DNA from: Methylobacterium mesophilicum SR1.6/6
Lineage (GTDB): Bacteria; Pseudomonadota; Alphaproteobacteria; Rhizobiales; Beijerinckiaceae
Direction of reading: 5' to 3'
Assembly (NCBI RefSeq): GCF_000364445.2
Contig: NZ_CP043538.1
Location: 3,739,447-3,803,446, forward strand
DNA: 64,000 bases
This document shows, piece after piece, positions 42,441 to 50,566 of the stretch (positions within the stretch are counted from its first letter, which is position 1; every line of letters begins with the position of its first letter). The notes beneath the pieces are model-generated. The model did not search any database. It saw only the letters and a program-made list of their open reading frames with translations, and was not told where the DNA came from. A program made the position numbers and the translations under genes.

Positions 42441-42671
42441 AAACAGGGGCGATCCTCGGACGCCGCGGCGGACCATTACCCGCCGCTGCAGGACAAGGTC
42501 GGCCTCGGCCATCCCGACGCCGTCGCCGTTGCGGACGAATTCGAGTCCGGCGATGAAATCTGGGCGTTCTGCAGTCCGCTGGAGACCTGGCAGGCCAAAG
42601 GCGGCCGGAAGGGCGTCGCCCTGGTCCGGGACGGCCTGGTGGTCCGGTCTGTGGTGACGATGCTCAACTGA
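42441..42671 (+). pseudogene. C-terminal fragment of a small hypothetical protein
   Basis: The frame reads ADEFESGDEIWAFCSPLETW, then GRKGVALVRDGLVVRSVVTM and ends LN. It resembles the end of a small protein family in Sphingomonads and relatives (GDEIW...PPE.W....G..G.ALVRDG). No start or ribosome site is found, so it is likely a fragment. Confidence 0.35.
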
Positions 42672-43314
42672 CCGGTGTCGGCGCCTTACCCGCGCCACCA
42701 GGGCCGCCGACCTTGCATCGAACAGCTGCGGCGGGCGCTTTCAGATTCTGCCTCGTAGCGGCCCGTCGATTTTAAGGCCCGTGGGCGCGTTCCAGCTTCC
42801 AGACGGCCCAAACCACCTCCGGACCGTCAGACCCTATCAGGCGGTCCGGAATTGTCTGCCACGACGCGATCTTGCGCCACCCTGCCCTTCCGTTCCTTGT
42901 TCGATCCGCGCCGGAGGCGTGGAGCGACCGCCCCGTAGGGGCGGAACCCTGATGTTCCTCGTCCCGATACTTTAAGCGCACCGTCGCGCGCAGCGGCAGG
43001 CAAGGGCGGCGTAGCCGGGACCGGAGCCACGCGCAGCGAAGCGAGCATGGCGAGGACCCACCCCTTGCCAGAGCGAGCACGGCGGTAAGCTGGCGGTCGG
43101 GATGAAACAAAGTCAGCCGCAGGTTGTCCGCTTAGAGGTGCGTTAGCGCCTCCCGCCGCATAGCGGCACGATAGAGACAGCCGAAGGCTGACCGATTGGC
43201 CGCTGCAGGCGGCCCTCTTGCGTCAGAGGCAGCTACTGGATGGTCGAGACTACAGGCTCGGAGAACGCTGTTAGGCGCGATTAGGCGCGACCCACAGGGC
43301 GACGCCCGGATTCT
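42672..43314. other. Gene-free stretch before the plasmid origin
   Basis: About 640 bases rich in short palindromes (for example CAGCCGAAGGCTG near 43180), with no frame I trust. It lies between the defence operon and the AT-rich origin region and may hold transfer or replication sites. Nothing definite is seen. Confidence 0.35.
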
Positions 43315-43420
43315 TCTTTATTCAGGATTCTAAGATTCTAGATTCAGGCGCCGATCAAATTGGTAAATCAAAGGTTTATAACTTTAAATGTGAGGGATTG
43401 GGGGACTCCTGTGAGGGATT
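43315..43420. other. AT-rich origin segment next to iterons
   Basis: The sequence drops sharply in GC (TTCTTTATTCAGGATTCTAA, later GGTTTATAACTTTAAATG) and runs straight into TGTGAGGGATTGGGGG iterons. When the 31-kb circle is closed, this stretch is joined to the iteron array and Rep gene at 12241-13338, so it is the likely DNA-unwinding element. Confidence 0.55.
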
Positions 43421-43647
43421 GGGGGGAAAGGGCCCGATTCTATGAGGATTCGGGGGCTTGAAATGAGGAATCGGGGGCGCAACTATGAGGTTTTGGGGGA
43501 GCCGTCCCCACCTTCTCCACACTGCCTGGTGCCCAACTATGAGGTTTCTCCCCCAAAACCTCATAGTTGCGCCCCCGATTCCTCATTTCAAGCCCCCGAA
43601 TCCTCATAGAATCGGGCCCTTTCCCCCCAATCCCTCACAGGAGTCCC
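43402..43647. repeat. 100-bp perfect inverted repeat at a junction
   Basis: Bases 43402-43501 are the exact reverse complement of 43548-43647, with a 46-base spacer (43502-43547). Both arms are iteron sequence. A real cruciform this size beside an origin would be unstable. It more likely marks where pieces were joined. Confidence 0.9.
43421..43547. repeat. 127-bp direct repeat, right copy (ends of the 31-kb circle)
   Basis: Identical to 12227-12353. Joining the two copies closes a circle of 31,194 bp that contains Rep, ParA, the catabolic block and the defence block. Confidence 0.95.
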
Positions 43648-43775
43648 AAAACGAAGAAGCAGCTTCAGGATGCCGAGTCTGCAAAGCAAGCTCAGCTTGA
43701 CGCAGATATTGCAGCAAACCTGAAAAGCTTCCGACAAGCTTGTTATGACGCTTACAGTGCCGCTCCTGTAGGAGC
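43647..43775. repeat. 129-bp direct repeat, left copy (ends of the 10.8-kb circle)
   Basis: Identical to 54472-54600. The repeat is part of a coding sequence: here it precedes the 3' half of a gene whose 5' half precedes the other copy. Joining the copies closes a circle of 10,825 bp. Confidence 0.95.
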
Positions 43776-44007
43776 GTCATTCTCACATGCGCATAATCCA
43801 CTGCTAGTGGAGGCGGGTTTCAAAGCAACCAAGCGGTTCGCTCACGACGATAATGGACGGCGAACAATCGTGATTTGCATGGTGTCAAACGTTAGCTACA
43901 GTTGGGGAGATAGAAGTCGATACGCACTTAAGTGCACTCAAAACGGAGCAGGTGTATCGACCCAATTCACACTCGTATCTAAAAACGACTGCACTATCTC
44001 AGAGTAA
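43776..44007 (+). CDS. 3' part of a hypothetical protein gene split by the linear layout
   Basis: This is the C-terminal 77 codons of the gene that starts at 54011. Position 54600 ends in the second codon base and 43776 supplies the third, so the frame is continuous across the circle junction and gives 273 residues. This part ends with ALKCTQNGAGVSTQFTLVSK and NDCTISE. The open frame upstream of 43647 (from 43567) is antisense iteron sequence and not part of the gene. The function is discussed at 54011. Confidence 0.75.
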
Positions 44008-44018
44008 TATGGCATTGA

Positions 44019-44378
44019 TCAGTGCTCAACGATCTCATCGCCAGCCGGAGTGATCCGCCACGCTTCGATGCGTGCGCGGATCAAAACATGAGCCTCGACG
44101 TCGTTCCCCCAGATTTCCACTGATCTTGCTTCGTGATGACATAGAATGGCGATGATGACCTCGGCAGGGCCAGATCGGATCACCGCAACGTCTTGGCCGT
44201 CAACGAGCAGCGACAACCATGAGAAGCCCTCTGTGGGCACATTCCGACACGCGCAGTCGACGCATTGGCATGCTGCCTCCAGCCACCATGTCGGATCAAC
44301 GACGTCGCTGATCTCAGTGAACTGATCAAACCTCTCGGCGAGAGCTGCACGATCGCTGAGAATGGCATTCCTGGGCAC
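44019..44378 (-). CDS. Hypothetical protein
   Basis: A 119-residue protein, MPRNAILSDRAALAERFDQF at the start, with a Cys cluster CQCVDCACRN near residue 38 that could bind a metal, and a regular strand-rich C-terminal half (VIIAILCHHEARSVEIWGND). It stands alone between convergent and divergent neighbours. No family is recognised. Confidence 0.45.
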   Translation of the reverse strand: MPRNAILSDRAALAERFDQFTEISDVVDPTWWLEAACQCVDCACRNVPTEGFSWLSLLVDGQDVAVIRSGPAEVIIAILCHHEARSVEIWGNDVEAHVLIRARIEAWRITPAGDEIVEH

Positions 44379-44421
44379 GTCGAGACCTCTGCTAGCGTGA
44401 CGGTACCGTCGTCAGCACAGT

Positions 44422-45354
44422 CTAGCTCTGGCTTATCTGATCATCTGCCGCCGGTCGACGTCGATCTCTGCGCTCGACATCAGTGTCATCCTTCTTCAGG
44501 ATGGCGTTACCCCAGTTGAGATTTCCTGTAGGGATCTCTCTGACCACTTCCTGCGAAATACCATCAGGGTTCTTTATCAATCCCTGCTCGGTAGCCACAT
44601 GCTTGAACAGCTTGAGGATAGACTCGATACTTGTGACGCTAGCCTCTAGCTGCTTGACAACGTACGTTCGCTCGAAAGCACTTCCTTCTCCAAATATGAT
44701 CGAGAAATCAGCTTTGATCGTAGTGCCGTAATCTAAAGGACAAAGTGCTTTCGGGATCATTATGATGCGTTGACCGTCGTGGGCAACGCTGGTTACGAAC
44801 TTCTCAGAGTTCGTAACGGAGACAGGCCAGTCGATTTCGACGATTGCAACAGTTGGCACCAGGGCTTGATGCTTATCGAGGACGTCCAGATCGTGGATGG
44901 CTCGAAGCCCACGATTGCCGTCCTTATATGGTGCAATGTGTTCTATAGCTTCGATGAACTTCTTTCCAATACGATTGAGGCGTCGCGCTCTAATTTGTTC
45001 GTGAAGGCGATCTTTGTCTCGGGCAAACGGGAAATGAACGTAGCCGATATCCTGCGGGTTGCCCTTTGTCAGCCGAAAGATGTCTGAGACCATCAGATCC
45101 AGTGATGCTCGAAGGTTGTGGATGACATCTCCGATAGCTGCACCCCACTCCAGCGGGATCTTTTCACGCTGTCGATAGACGAAGGCAGAGCTTTCCCAGC
45201 CCACACCGGCACTCATCTCGTCGTCATGTTCGAAGACGATCCGTACAGCGCCACGTTCAAAGAACGAGGTCACTTGTCTGTCGAGATCATCAAGGTGATG
45301 CTTGGCTCGGTTGATCTTGATCTCGGCGGACTGGAATGGATCGAGCAACATCAC
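44422..45354 (-). CDS. Hypothetical protein
   Basis: A 310-residue soluble protein with a helical N-terminal half (INRAKHHLDDLDRQVTSFFE, then IGDVIHNLRASLDLMVSDIF) and a strand-rich C-terminal half. The IHNLR-ALD segment and a following HDLDVLDKHQALV are seen in a family of uncharacterised bacterial proteins. The helical bundle could be HEPN-like, but no clear Rx4-6H catalytic motif is seen. Function unknown. Confidence 0.6.
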   Translation of the reverse strand: MMLLDPFQSAEIKINRAKHHLDDLDRQVTSFFERGAVRIVFEHDDEMSAGVGWESSAFVYRQREKIPLEWGAAIGDVIHNLRASLDLMVSDIFRLTKGNPQDIGYVHFPFARDKDRLHEQIRARRLNRIGKKFIEAIEHIAPYKDGNRGLRAIHDLDVLDKHQALVPTVAIVEIDWPVSVTNSEKFVTSVAHDGQRIIMIPKALCPLDYGTTIKADFSIIFGEGSAFERTYVVKQLEASVTSIESILKLFKHVATEQGLIKNPDGISQEVVREIPTGNLNWGNAILKKDDTDVERRDRRRPAADDQISQS

Positions 45355-45434
45355 TTCCCGTCATACCGACTTACATTGCGACAGCACAGTCATTGCGGTT
45401 CACCGGACCCAGAGATGAAGTCGGTGAACGTCTA

Positions 45435-45629
45435 CTATGCTGCAAGGCCTGTGAGATCTGCCCCTGGCGCCAACCGCGTTGATGCGTCGAGGATCTCGAC
45501 ACCAACGATCCGACCTTCGGCGTCGACGTCGACGATGATACCGGGCCGCACTTCTTCACTCTCGACAACTGCCGCTGTCGACAACGGGATGTAGAGCGCA
45601 TCCACCGCGGGATCGTACTGGTGCTTCAT
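45435..45629 (-). CDS. DUF2283 protein, probable antitoxin
   Basis: A 64-residue protein that fits DUF2283 (MKHQYDPAVDALYIPLSTAA, then IIVDVDAEGRIVGVEILDAS). It is encoded directly after the DUF4258 gene with an ATGA overlap at 45626-45629. DUF4258/DUF2283 pairs are arranged like toxin-antitoxin modules, with DUF2283 as the likely antitoxin. Confidence 0.8.
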   Translation of the reverse strand: MKHQYDPAVDALYIPLSTAAVVESEEVRPGIIVDVDAEGRIVGVEILDASTRLAPGADLTGLAA

Positions 45630-45895
45630 GCTGACGATCCTCCCTTCAAAGCGCGCGTTCTCTTGCGGTCCAAGAACACGGTGACGATGACTTCGTTACC
45701 ATCCTTGGGATCGTATACCACACGCAGGACGCGGCAACCCGCTTCTGGGATTGCAGCGTAAGCCCGCAATCGTCCCGGATGATCGGGATCGGGCTCTAGG
45801 ATCTCTGGTGCCGCGACCGTTCGTTCAGCCCATATGGGGTCTATGCCACGGCGGATCGCCCGCTCATGGGCGTGAACGCTCCAGATGATCGCCAT
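45626..45895 (-). CDS. DUF4258 protein, probable toxin
   Basis: An 89-residue protein of the DUF4258 type (RelE-like fold): WSVHAHERAIRRGIDPIWAE near the start and CRVLRVVYDPKDGNEVIVTV then FLDRKRTR at the end. Such proteins resemble small RNase toxins. Its stop overlaps the start of the DUF2283 gene. Confidence 0.8.
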   Translation of the reverse strand: MAIIWSVHAHERAIRRGIDPIWAERTVAAPEILEPDPDHPGRLRAYAAIPEAGCRVLRVVYDPKDGNEVIVTVFLDRKRTRALKGGSSA

Positions 45896-46065
45896 ACCCA
45901 GTCGAGCCTCTAGGCTACGTCACATGGATCGTTGACGAGCCGTGCGGATGTGCTCACCGGGGGGATGCGCATTACCGTCAGTCCGCGCAGCAAGCTGACA
46001 TCCATGTCGGCAGCTTGGATCCATCCGCAGCTCATCCTTGCAGCTCCTTGGGTTAGCCGCATCAA

Positions 46066-46117
46066 AAACGTAAGTAGAAACTTGCGAACGTAAGCGACTG
46101 CATGTAGAGGCTTACGC
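46066..46117. promoter_or_regulatory. CGTAAG repeats upstream of parA (candidate partition site)
   Basis: ACGTAAG occurs twice (near 46068 and 46090), and the inverse CTTACGC just before the ATG at 46118. Similar units (GTAAGT, GCGTAAG) lie in the gap between parA and its partner (46744-46778). Such repeats around a par operon usually bind the partner protein. Confidence 0.5.
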
Positions 46118-46747
46118 ATGTCAGCGATTGTTGGTTTTGTCTCACAAAAAGGCGGAGTTGGGAAATCGACCCTGGCTCGCGCTCTGGCCCGCGAGGCCGC
46201 AGCCGGCGGCTTGTCCGTCAAGATCGCTGACTTGGACCATGAGCAGGGCACCGCGACGAACTGGGCCCGCCGCCGGATGGCCGCCAACCTGGAGCCTTTG
46301 GTTCCCGTCGAACCCTTCCGAACCGCCGCCGATGCGTTCAAAGCCGCTGCATCCGTGGATCTATTGATCGTGGATGGGCCTGCGCGCGCGTCCGCAGGCA
46401 CCCTGGAAATCGCCAGGGGTGCGGCCCTGGTCGTCCAGCCGTCCAGCACGTCTGTCGACGATCTGGAGCCAGCCGTGATCGTGTTCAACTCCCTCGCACG
46501 GGCTGGCATCCCTCGATCGAAGCTAACCTTGGCCCTAGTGCGGGTTGGGACGGAGGCTGAGGAAGCTTTCGCGCGATCGTATGTGGGGGAGGCTGGTTAT
46601 GACGTGCTGGCTGGTGCGCTCCTAGAGCGTCCCGCCTATCGGCAGGCGCAGAACGACGGACAGGCGGTCACAGAAGTTCGGTTCAAAGGCCTCAGCGAAC
46701 GCGCCGACGCACTGGTCCAGGCGATCATCGACCGCGCTGGTTTGTAA
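46118..46747 (+). CDS. parA: ParA-family partition ATPase
   Basis: A 209-residue ParA-type ATPase: [20 protein letters not shown] holds the Walker A motif, VKIADLDHEQGTATNWARRR the switch region and SVDLLIVDGPARASAG the Walker B motif. It belongs to the short form without a regulatory N-terminus. CGTAAG repeats lie before and after it. The partner gene follows by 31 bases. It maintains the 10.8-kb replicon and is distinct from the other two ParA proteins in the window. Confidence 0.9.
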   Translation: MSAIVGFVSQKGGVGKSTLARALAREAAAGGLSVKIADLDHEQGTATNWARRRMAANLEPLVPVEPFRTAADAFKAAASVDLLIVDGPARASAGTLEIARGAALVVQPSSTSVDDLEPAVIVFNSLARAGIPRSKLTLALVRVGTEAEEAFARSYVGEAGYDVLAGALLERPAYRQAQNDGQAVTEVRFKGLSERADALVQAIIDRAGL

Positions 46748-46778
46748 GTAAAAAATGACGTGAACTAACGAGCGTAAG

Positions 46779-47228
46779 ATGGCGACATTCACAAAGCGAC
46801 ATACGGCGCCGAAACCGCCTTCACTTGAGGTCGCAATGGATCTCGCGGCCCGTGCCGAAAACGCAACCGATCCTCCATCCCCTTCTGTCGAGAAACCCGC
46901 ACGGCGCCCCAAGGGCAGACCGCCAAACCCGGAACCCCGAGTGGTGTTCGGAACACGCCTCAAAGCAGCGACGATCGACGAGGTCGAAGCCCTGAAGGTG
47001 GGGCTGCGAATGCGGATGCAGGGTGAGGCAATCGAACGTGCGGTGGCTTTCTACCGAGCGCACGTCATCGCAAAGACCCGCGTGAGGCTTGAGCTGGGTC
47101 AAGAGACTGACGACAAAACGGTGCTGCTAGCAGCGCACCGGGCAGACTATGCAGCGGCCGACGGGCCACTGGATGACCTGCGGATCGAGGTACGACCAAC
47201 CCGCACAGAGGCCGATCGTCGTGAATGA
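46779..47228 (+). CDS. Partition partner protein
   Basis: A 149-residue basic protein with a disordered, Pro/Lys-rich first 55 residues and a likely ribbon-helix-helix or short helical DNA-binding core (RVVFGTRLKAATIDEVEALK, then MQGEAIERAVAFYRAHV). It follows parA, as centromere-binding partners do. Its end overlaps the next gene by 8 bases. Confidence 0.65.
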   Translation: MATFTKRHTAPKPPSLEVAMDLAARAENATDPPSPSVEKPARRPKGRPPNPEPRVVFGTRLKAATIDEVEALKVGLRMRMQGEAIERAVAFYRAHVIAKTRVRLELGQETDDKTVLLAAHRADYAAADGPLDDLRIEVRPTRTEADRRE

Positions 47229-47994
47229 CCCGCACGTCGTCGCTGTCCGCTACCAAGTTCTGAAGAGTGCCAGTGGCGATTTTTCGAAAGCGGTACTGCT
47301 TGAGTACGCGACGGATCGTTTCGATCTGAGGGCACACGACGACACTGTTGTATTCATGATGAGAAGCCACTGTGCGACTGAGGAGGATGCGCTCTCGATA
47401 GTGCAGCCGTATGTCGATGCATGGCACGTCTCAAGTGACCTATCGATCACGCCGAACGCGTTTCGCTTGAAGCTTACGAACGTTGAGATTATCGATCGAG
47501 CACCCTCGCGCGGCGCGTCGCTACGAGTCTCGGAGATGTCCGATAGATGCTCGATCGACGTTTGCACCGCGATGGCGCATCACTCCGAATTTCCCCCGCT
47601 ACCGAACGGGATCGTCATATCGGACGATGTAAAAAGCATGCATTGGCAGTACGTCGGATACTGTGAAGGTCGACTATCGCTGACTTCAGTAGCATATTAT
47701 CTTCTGACGGTTTTGACAGACAGAGATGGTGGTCTGAAATCGGCATCTAAATATTTTACGATCTCTCCAGACGTACTCAGAAAAGTCGGTGAGCTGTCGA
47801 CCACGAGGGGGGGCGCTGAGGCTCGAAAAGCGGAGGGGCGAAAAGCGGACTTGATGCCGACGGAGCGCAGATGGCTGGAAGAAGCCGCCAAGATGATGGT
47901 CCGGCGTGCCGCTGAGGTAGCAGCCGATCCCAAGGGACCGCATTCGCAGATCACTCTTGCGGATCTCCCTCCCCTGACGATCTCCGAGGGTTAG
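47221..47994 (+). CDS. Hypothetical protein
   Basis: A 257-residue protein starting at GTG 47221, within the end of the partner gene. N-terminal strands (VLLEYATDRFDLRAHDDTVV) and a mixed core are followed by a Lys/Arg/Glu-rich helix (ARKAEGRKADLMPTERRWLE) near residue 200. It is probably soluble. Its place in the par operon hints at a role in plasmid biology. No family is recognised. Confidence 0.5.
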   Translation: MNDPHVVAVRYQVLKSASGDFSKAVLLEYATDRFDLRAHDDTVVFMMRSHCATEEDALSIVQPYVDAWHVSSDLSITPNAFRLKLTNVEIIDRAPSRGASLRVSEMSDRCSIDVCTAMAHHSEFPPLPNGIVISDDVKSMHWQYVGYCEGRLSLTSVAYYLLTVLTDRDGGLKSASKYFTISPDVLRKVGELSTTRGGAEARKAEGRKADLMPTERRWLEEAAKMMVRRAAEVAADPKGPHSQITLADLPPLTISEG

Positions 47995-48829
47995 CGGCTT
48001 GTTCAGCCTTGATGGCTTTCGCAACCTCCTCGAAGATCGTCCGCGCATCAGGGTTCTGACGCAGCTCGTGATCGGCCTTCTCAACATGACCGAGATCAAT
48101 CGGACCGATGTGCGTAACGAGAGCACGACATACGTCGTGGATCTCATCTTGTAGCTGTTTGTCGAACCCGAGCACGAACGATCCGGCGACCGTCACGAGG
48201 GCGAGGGCTGTAGCTATCTCGTTGAGACAGACCACTGCGCCGATACCCTGCCAACCTAGACCGATACCCGGCACGCCTAGCAGGTTGTGAGACTGCGGCA
48301 CGGTATCCGGAGATACATGCGCCGCACGACCGCTGAGAAGTCGATAGCGATGCTCATCGATCGGTGCATCAATGCCCCCTGCTATGAGGCGCATCCGAAC
48401 GCTAACGGGGCTAAAGCTCCTGCGCCGTGCTCCTTCAGATGCGGTCATCCATTCCGCGAAAGAGGCAGGCTCTACCCGGAAGAGGAACAAGAGGTTCGCG
48501 ATCTCTCCAAGGCTGCGGCAGAGTAGGAGCGCTTCGTCGTAGCTGCCGAAGCGCATGAGCCGCAGTGCCGCGAGCGTCTGGGCTGTTGCCCGTCCGCATA
48601 GGTACTCGATGCGGTGGTGGCCTCCCTGACACCCCCACCAGCAGGACGCCATCCTGTCGAGGTAACCGACAACCGTCCCCACCGCGGCGTAGCAGGCTGA
48701 TGCCTGTAGCCCGAGTTGGACCCAGCGTTCGTCCGTAACCGCTGCTACGCGATCCTGATTGTCGAAGATCCTGTCGAGCAGATCCTTGCCGGTGAGCAGC
48801 GGCCGATGAGGCTTTGTATCGTCGGTCAT
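47951..48829 (-). CDS. Hypothetical protein, DUF5677-like
   Basis: A 292-residue mostly helical protein. CGRATAQTLAALRLMRFGSY and EALLLCRSLGEIANLLFLFR resemble the helical core of DUF5677-type proteins, where an R-x-L-x-E helix is followed by a hydrophobic stretch. I start it at ATG 48829 (MTDDTKPHRPLLTGKDLLDR). It overlaps the convergent gene end by 44 bases. Function unknown; a HEPN relationship is possible. Confidence 0.55.
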   Translation of the reverse strand: MTDDTKPHRPLLTGKDLLDRIFDNQDRVAAVTDERWVQLGLQASACYAAVGTVVGYLDRMASCWWGCQGGHHRIEYLCGRATAQTLAALRLMRFGSYDEALLLCRSLGEIANLLFLFRVEPASFAEWMTASEGARRRSFSPVSVRMRLIAGGIDAPIDEHRYRLLSGRAAHVSPDTVPQSHNLLGVPGIGLGWQGIGAVVCLNEIATALALVTVAGSFVLGFDKQLQDEIHDVCRALVTHIGPIDLGHVEKADHELRQNPDARTIFEEVAKAIKAEQAANPRRSSGEGDPQE

Positions 48830-49131
48830 CGACCGTTCGCCGAAGGTGACGGTAAACAAACGCTTGCGCGTTTCGACGCTTGGCCGCACGCTGTATCGGT
48901 CGCCGGGGACTCACCCGGGAAGGATCAAGATGCCGTAGCAGCCTAAGACGCCAAAGGCCCCGTCCCTGGCAGGACGAGGCCCTTGAAAATCTAGTCGGCC
49001 TACGCCGCCCGAACAGCGAGTAGGTTACCAGACGCCCCTTGGGCGTCAACGGGGATCTGCGTTTTTCGTACGACGAAAACGCTTCCCCGCGATGATGCGT
49101 GTGGATCTGCGACGGCCCGAGAGGGCCAAAA
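48830..49131. other. Intergenic region with a hairpin
   Basis: About 300 bases. A hairpin at 48956-48981 (GGCCCCGTCC / GGACGAGGCC, one mismatch) has no strong T tract. It should contain the divergent promoters of the genes on either side. Confidence 0.3.
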
Positions 49132-49739
49132 ATGATCGACGTCGAAATCACGCGGGCGCAGATCGCCCGAGCACCGCGGAGCGAGATCTCCGGCATTCTG
49201 AGCTGCGTTTATGGGGCCCTCGCGGCTGGCGAGATCACCGAGGACGAGGCGGCAGTTCTCGAAGCTGCCGGGAACCTCCGGCGCTCCCTTCCACCTGCCC
49301 CCCTCCCGCTCGAAAAGTTGTCGGATCGCGCCCGCGAACGTCGGCAAGCATCGCGCGCCGACGGCGCTGGGCCGCATCCAGTCGACTTCCACCAGCTCTC
49401 GCCGAACAGTTCACCCCGTCCGAGACCGGTGTTCTCGCACTGATCGCGGCCGAGGTTGCCCGTCATGGGGATTGTCGTCTCGCAGTCGAGCACATGGCTG
49501 CTGTGGTCGGTACGTGCGCAACCGTCGTCCGCAGCGCGATCCGTGAGGCCCGCCGACTTGGGCTGCTCAGTGTCGAGGAGCGGCGCCGCGCTGGTCGGAG
49601 GAACGACACAAACATTTTGCAGATCGTTTCGGCCCTGTGGGCCGGTTGGCTTCGGTTAGGACGTCGAGGTTCAGGGGGGGTGCCTTCGGATTTGCGAAAG
49701 CCACGCACATACAAGATCTTAAATCCGATCAACCTGTGA
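49132..49739 (+). pseudogene. Helix-turn-helix plasmid protein, apparently frameshifted
   Basis: The first frame from ATG 49132 gives MIDVEITRAQIARAPRSEIS and a helical stretch up to about 49305. The natural continuation is in the -1 frame: RPRTSASIARRRRWAASSRL, then EVARHGDCRLAVEHMAAVVG and VRSAIREARRLGLLSVEERR, a clear winged helix. The two halves fit one family of Methylobacterium plasmid proteins as I remember it. The shift is near 49310 (CTCGAAAAGTTG). No canonical slippery heptamer is present, so an indel is more likely than programmed frameshifting. It may be a replication or copy-control protein. Confidence 0.6.
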
Positions 49740-49841
49740 AAATCGAGGCTAGCGAACCCGTTAGAAGGCTGCCGAGGGGCAGTGATCGACGTCAAACACA
49801 CAGCCCAGGTCAGAATCGAGGCGGGTGGTAGGTCAGGTAGG

Positions 49842-50162
49842 TCAGAAAACCGCCCGTACCCTGTCGACGGAGCGCCGGCCCAGCAGATCGGCGATCATCA
49901 TGTCGTCGACGATCATCGCGTCGATCGCACGTACCTCGGCCGCAACCTCGGCCGGGAGCATTGTCGCGACTTGGGCGAGACGCATCCTGATCCTGGTGAT
50001 CGTCCGCTCGCGAACCCGTGCGCTGACCGTGCGGTGTCGCTCGTGGCTGCGCATGTAGCTGCTCTCACGTCCGCACCAATCTCTCGAAAACGCCTCACGA
50101 CTCGCCGTCAAACTGAGATTAGAGAGCCTAACGTAAACACGCATGAGCTGATGTCCGTACAT
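49842..50162 (-). CDS. DUF6626-like protein
   Basis: A 106-residue helical, Arg-rich protein. LMRVYVRLSNLSLTASREAF and FSRDWCGRESSYMRSHERHR, then EVRAIDAMIVDDMMIADLLG, fit small uncharacterised Rhizobiales proteins I associate with DUF6626. The Arg content and the AFSRDW turn suggest DNA or RNA binding. Function unknown. Confidence 0.55.
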   Translation of the reverse strand: MYGHQLMRVYVRLSNLSLTASREAFSRDWCGRESSYMRSHERHRTVSARVRERTITRIRMRLAQVATMLPAEVAAEVRAIDAMIVDDMMIADLLGRRSVDRVRAVF

Positions 50163-50239
50163 ACTGCCTCTTCAATAGTGCAACCGGATTTAGATCCGGA
50201 CTAAATAGCCTCGTCTGCCAGGACAAGGTACACCATCAC

Positions 50240-50566
50240 ATGGACGAGAACATCATTCGAGCGAGCGTATACCACTACGCCCGACAGTATTTAACGGGTC
50301 CGCACCCTCAGCTTGAGCCCCGAAACATCGAAGGTGCATGCGTATCGGTCGCACGAGTACATGTACCGGGTTGGCCGGTAGACGTCAGGGCCTACCGGTT
50401 GCTCGTCGAGCAGCTAGACGCCGGCTGGTCCGCAGCGATCCATGTTGGGCTACGTTCCGACCAGCCGTGGCGCGCACAAGTCGATCAAACCTGGGACGAT
50501 ACCGGCAATCACGGCGGCCCTGCTGGCGCCCATGAAGCCTTGGTCGACTGGCTGCGTTCGCTGTGA
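50240..50566 (+). CDS. Hypothetical protein
   Basis: A 108-residue soluble protein beginning MDENIIRASVYHYARQYLTG. It has one regular alpha-beta stretch (VPGWPVDVRAYRLLVEQLDA) and ends ALVDWLRSL. It overlaps the start of the next gene by 4 bases (GTGA), suggesting a coupled pair with the putative replication protein. Confidence 0.5.
   Translation: MDENIIRASVYHYARQYLTGPHPQLEPRNIEGACVSVARVHVPGWPVDVRAYRLLVEQLDAGWSAAIHVGLRSDQPWRAQVDQTWDDTGNHGGPAGAHEALVDWLRSL

Noticed and set aside
42772..43110. A 112-residue minus-strand frame near the origin
   Set aside because: No ribosome site, irregular content, and short palindromes across it. Probably non-coding origin-side DNA.
12227..43547. A real site-specific integration of the plasmid, with the 127-bp repeats as att sites
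   Set aside because: The repeats lie in the replication iterons, not beside the integrase or a tRNA. A second, unrelated circle has repeats of nearly the same length. An assembly overlap explains both better.
49300..49320. Programmed -1 frameshift site in the winged-helix plasmid gene
   Set aside because: The sequence CTCGAAAAGTTG does not make a canonical X XXY YYZ heptamer in the first frame, and no clear downstream stem was seen. An indel is simpler.
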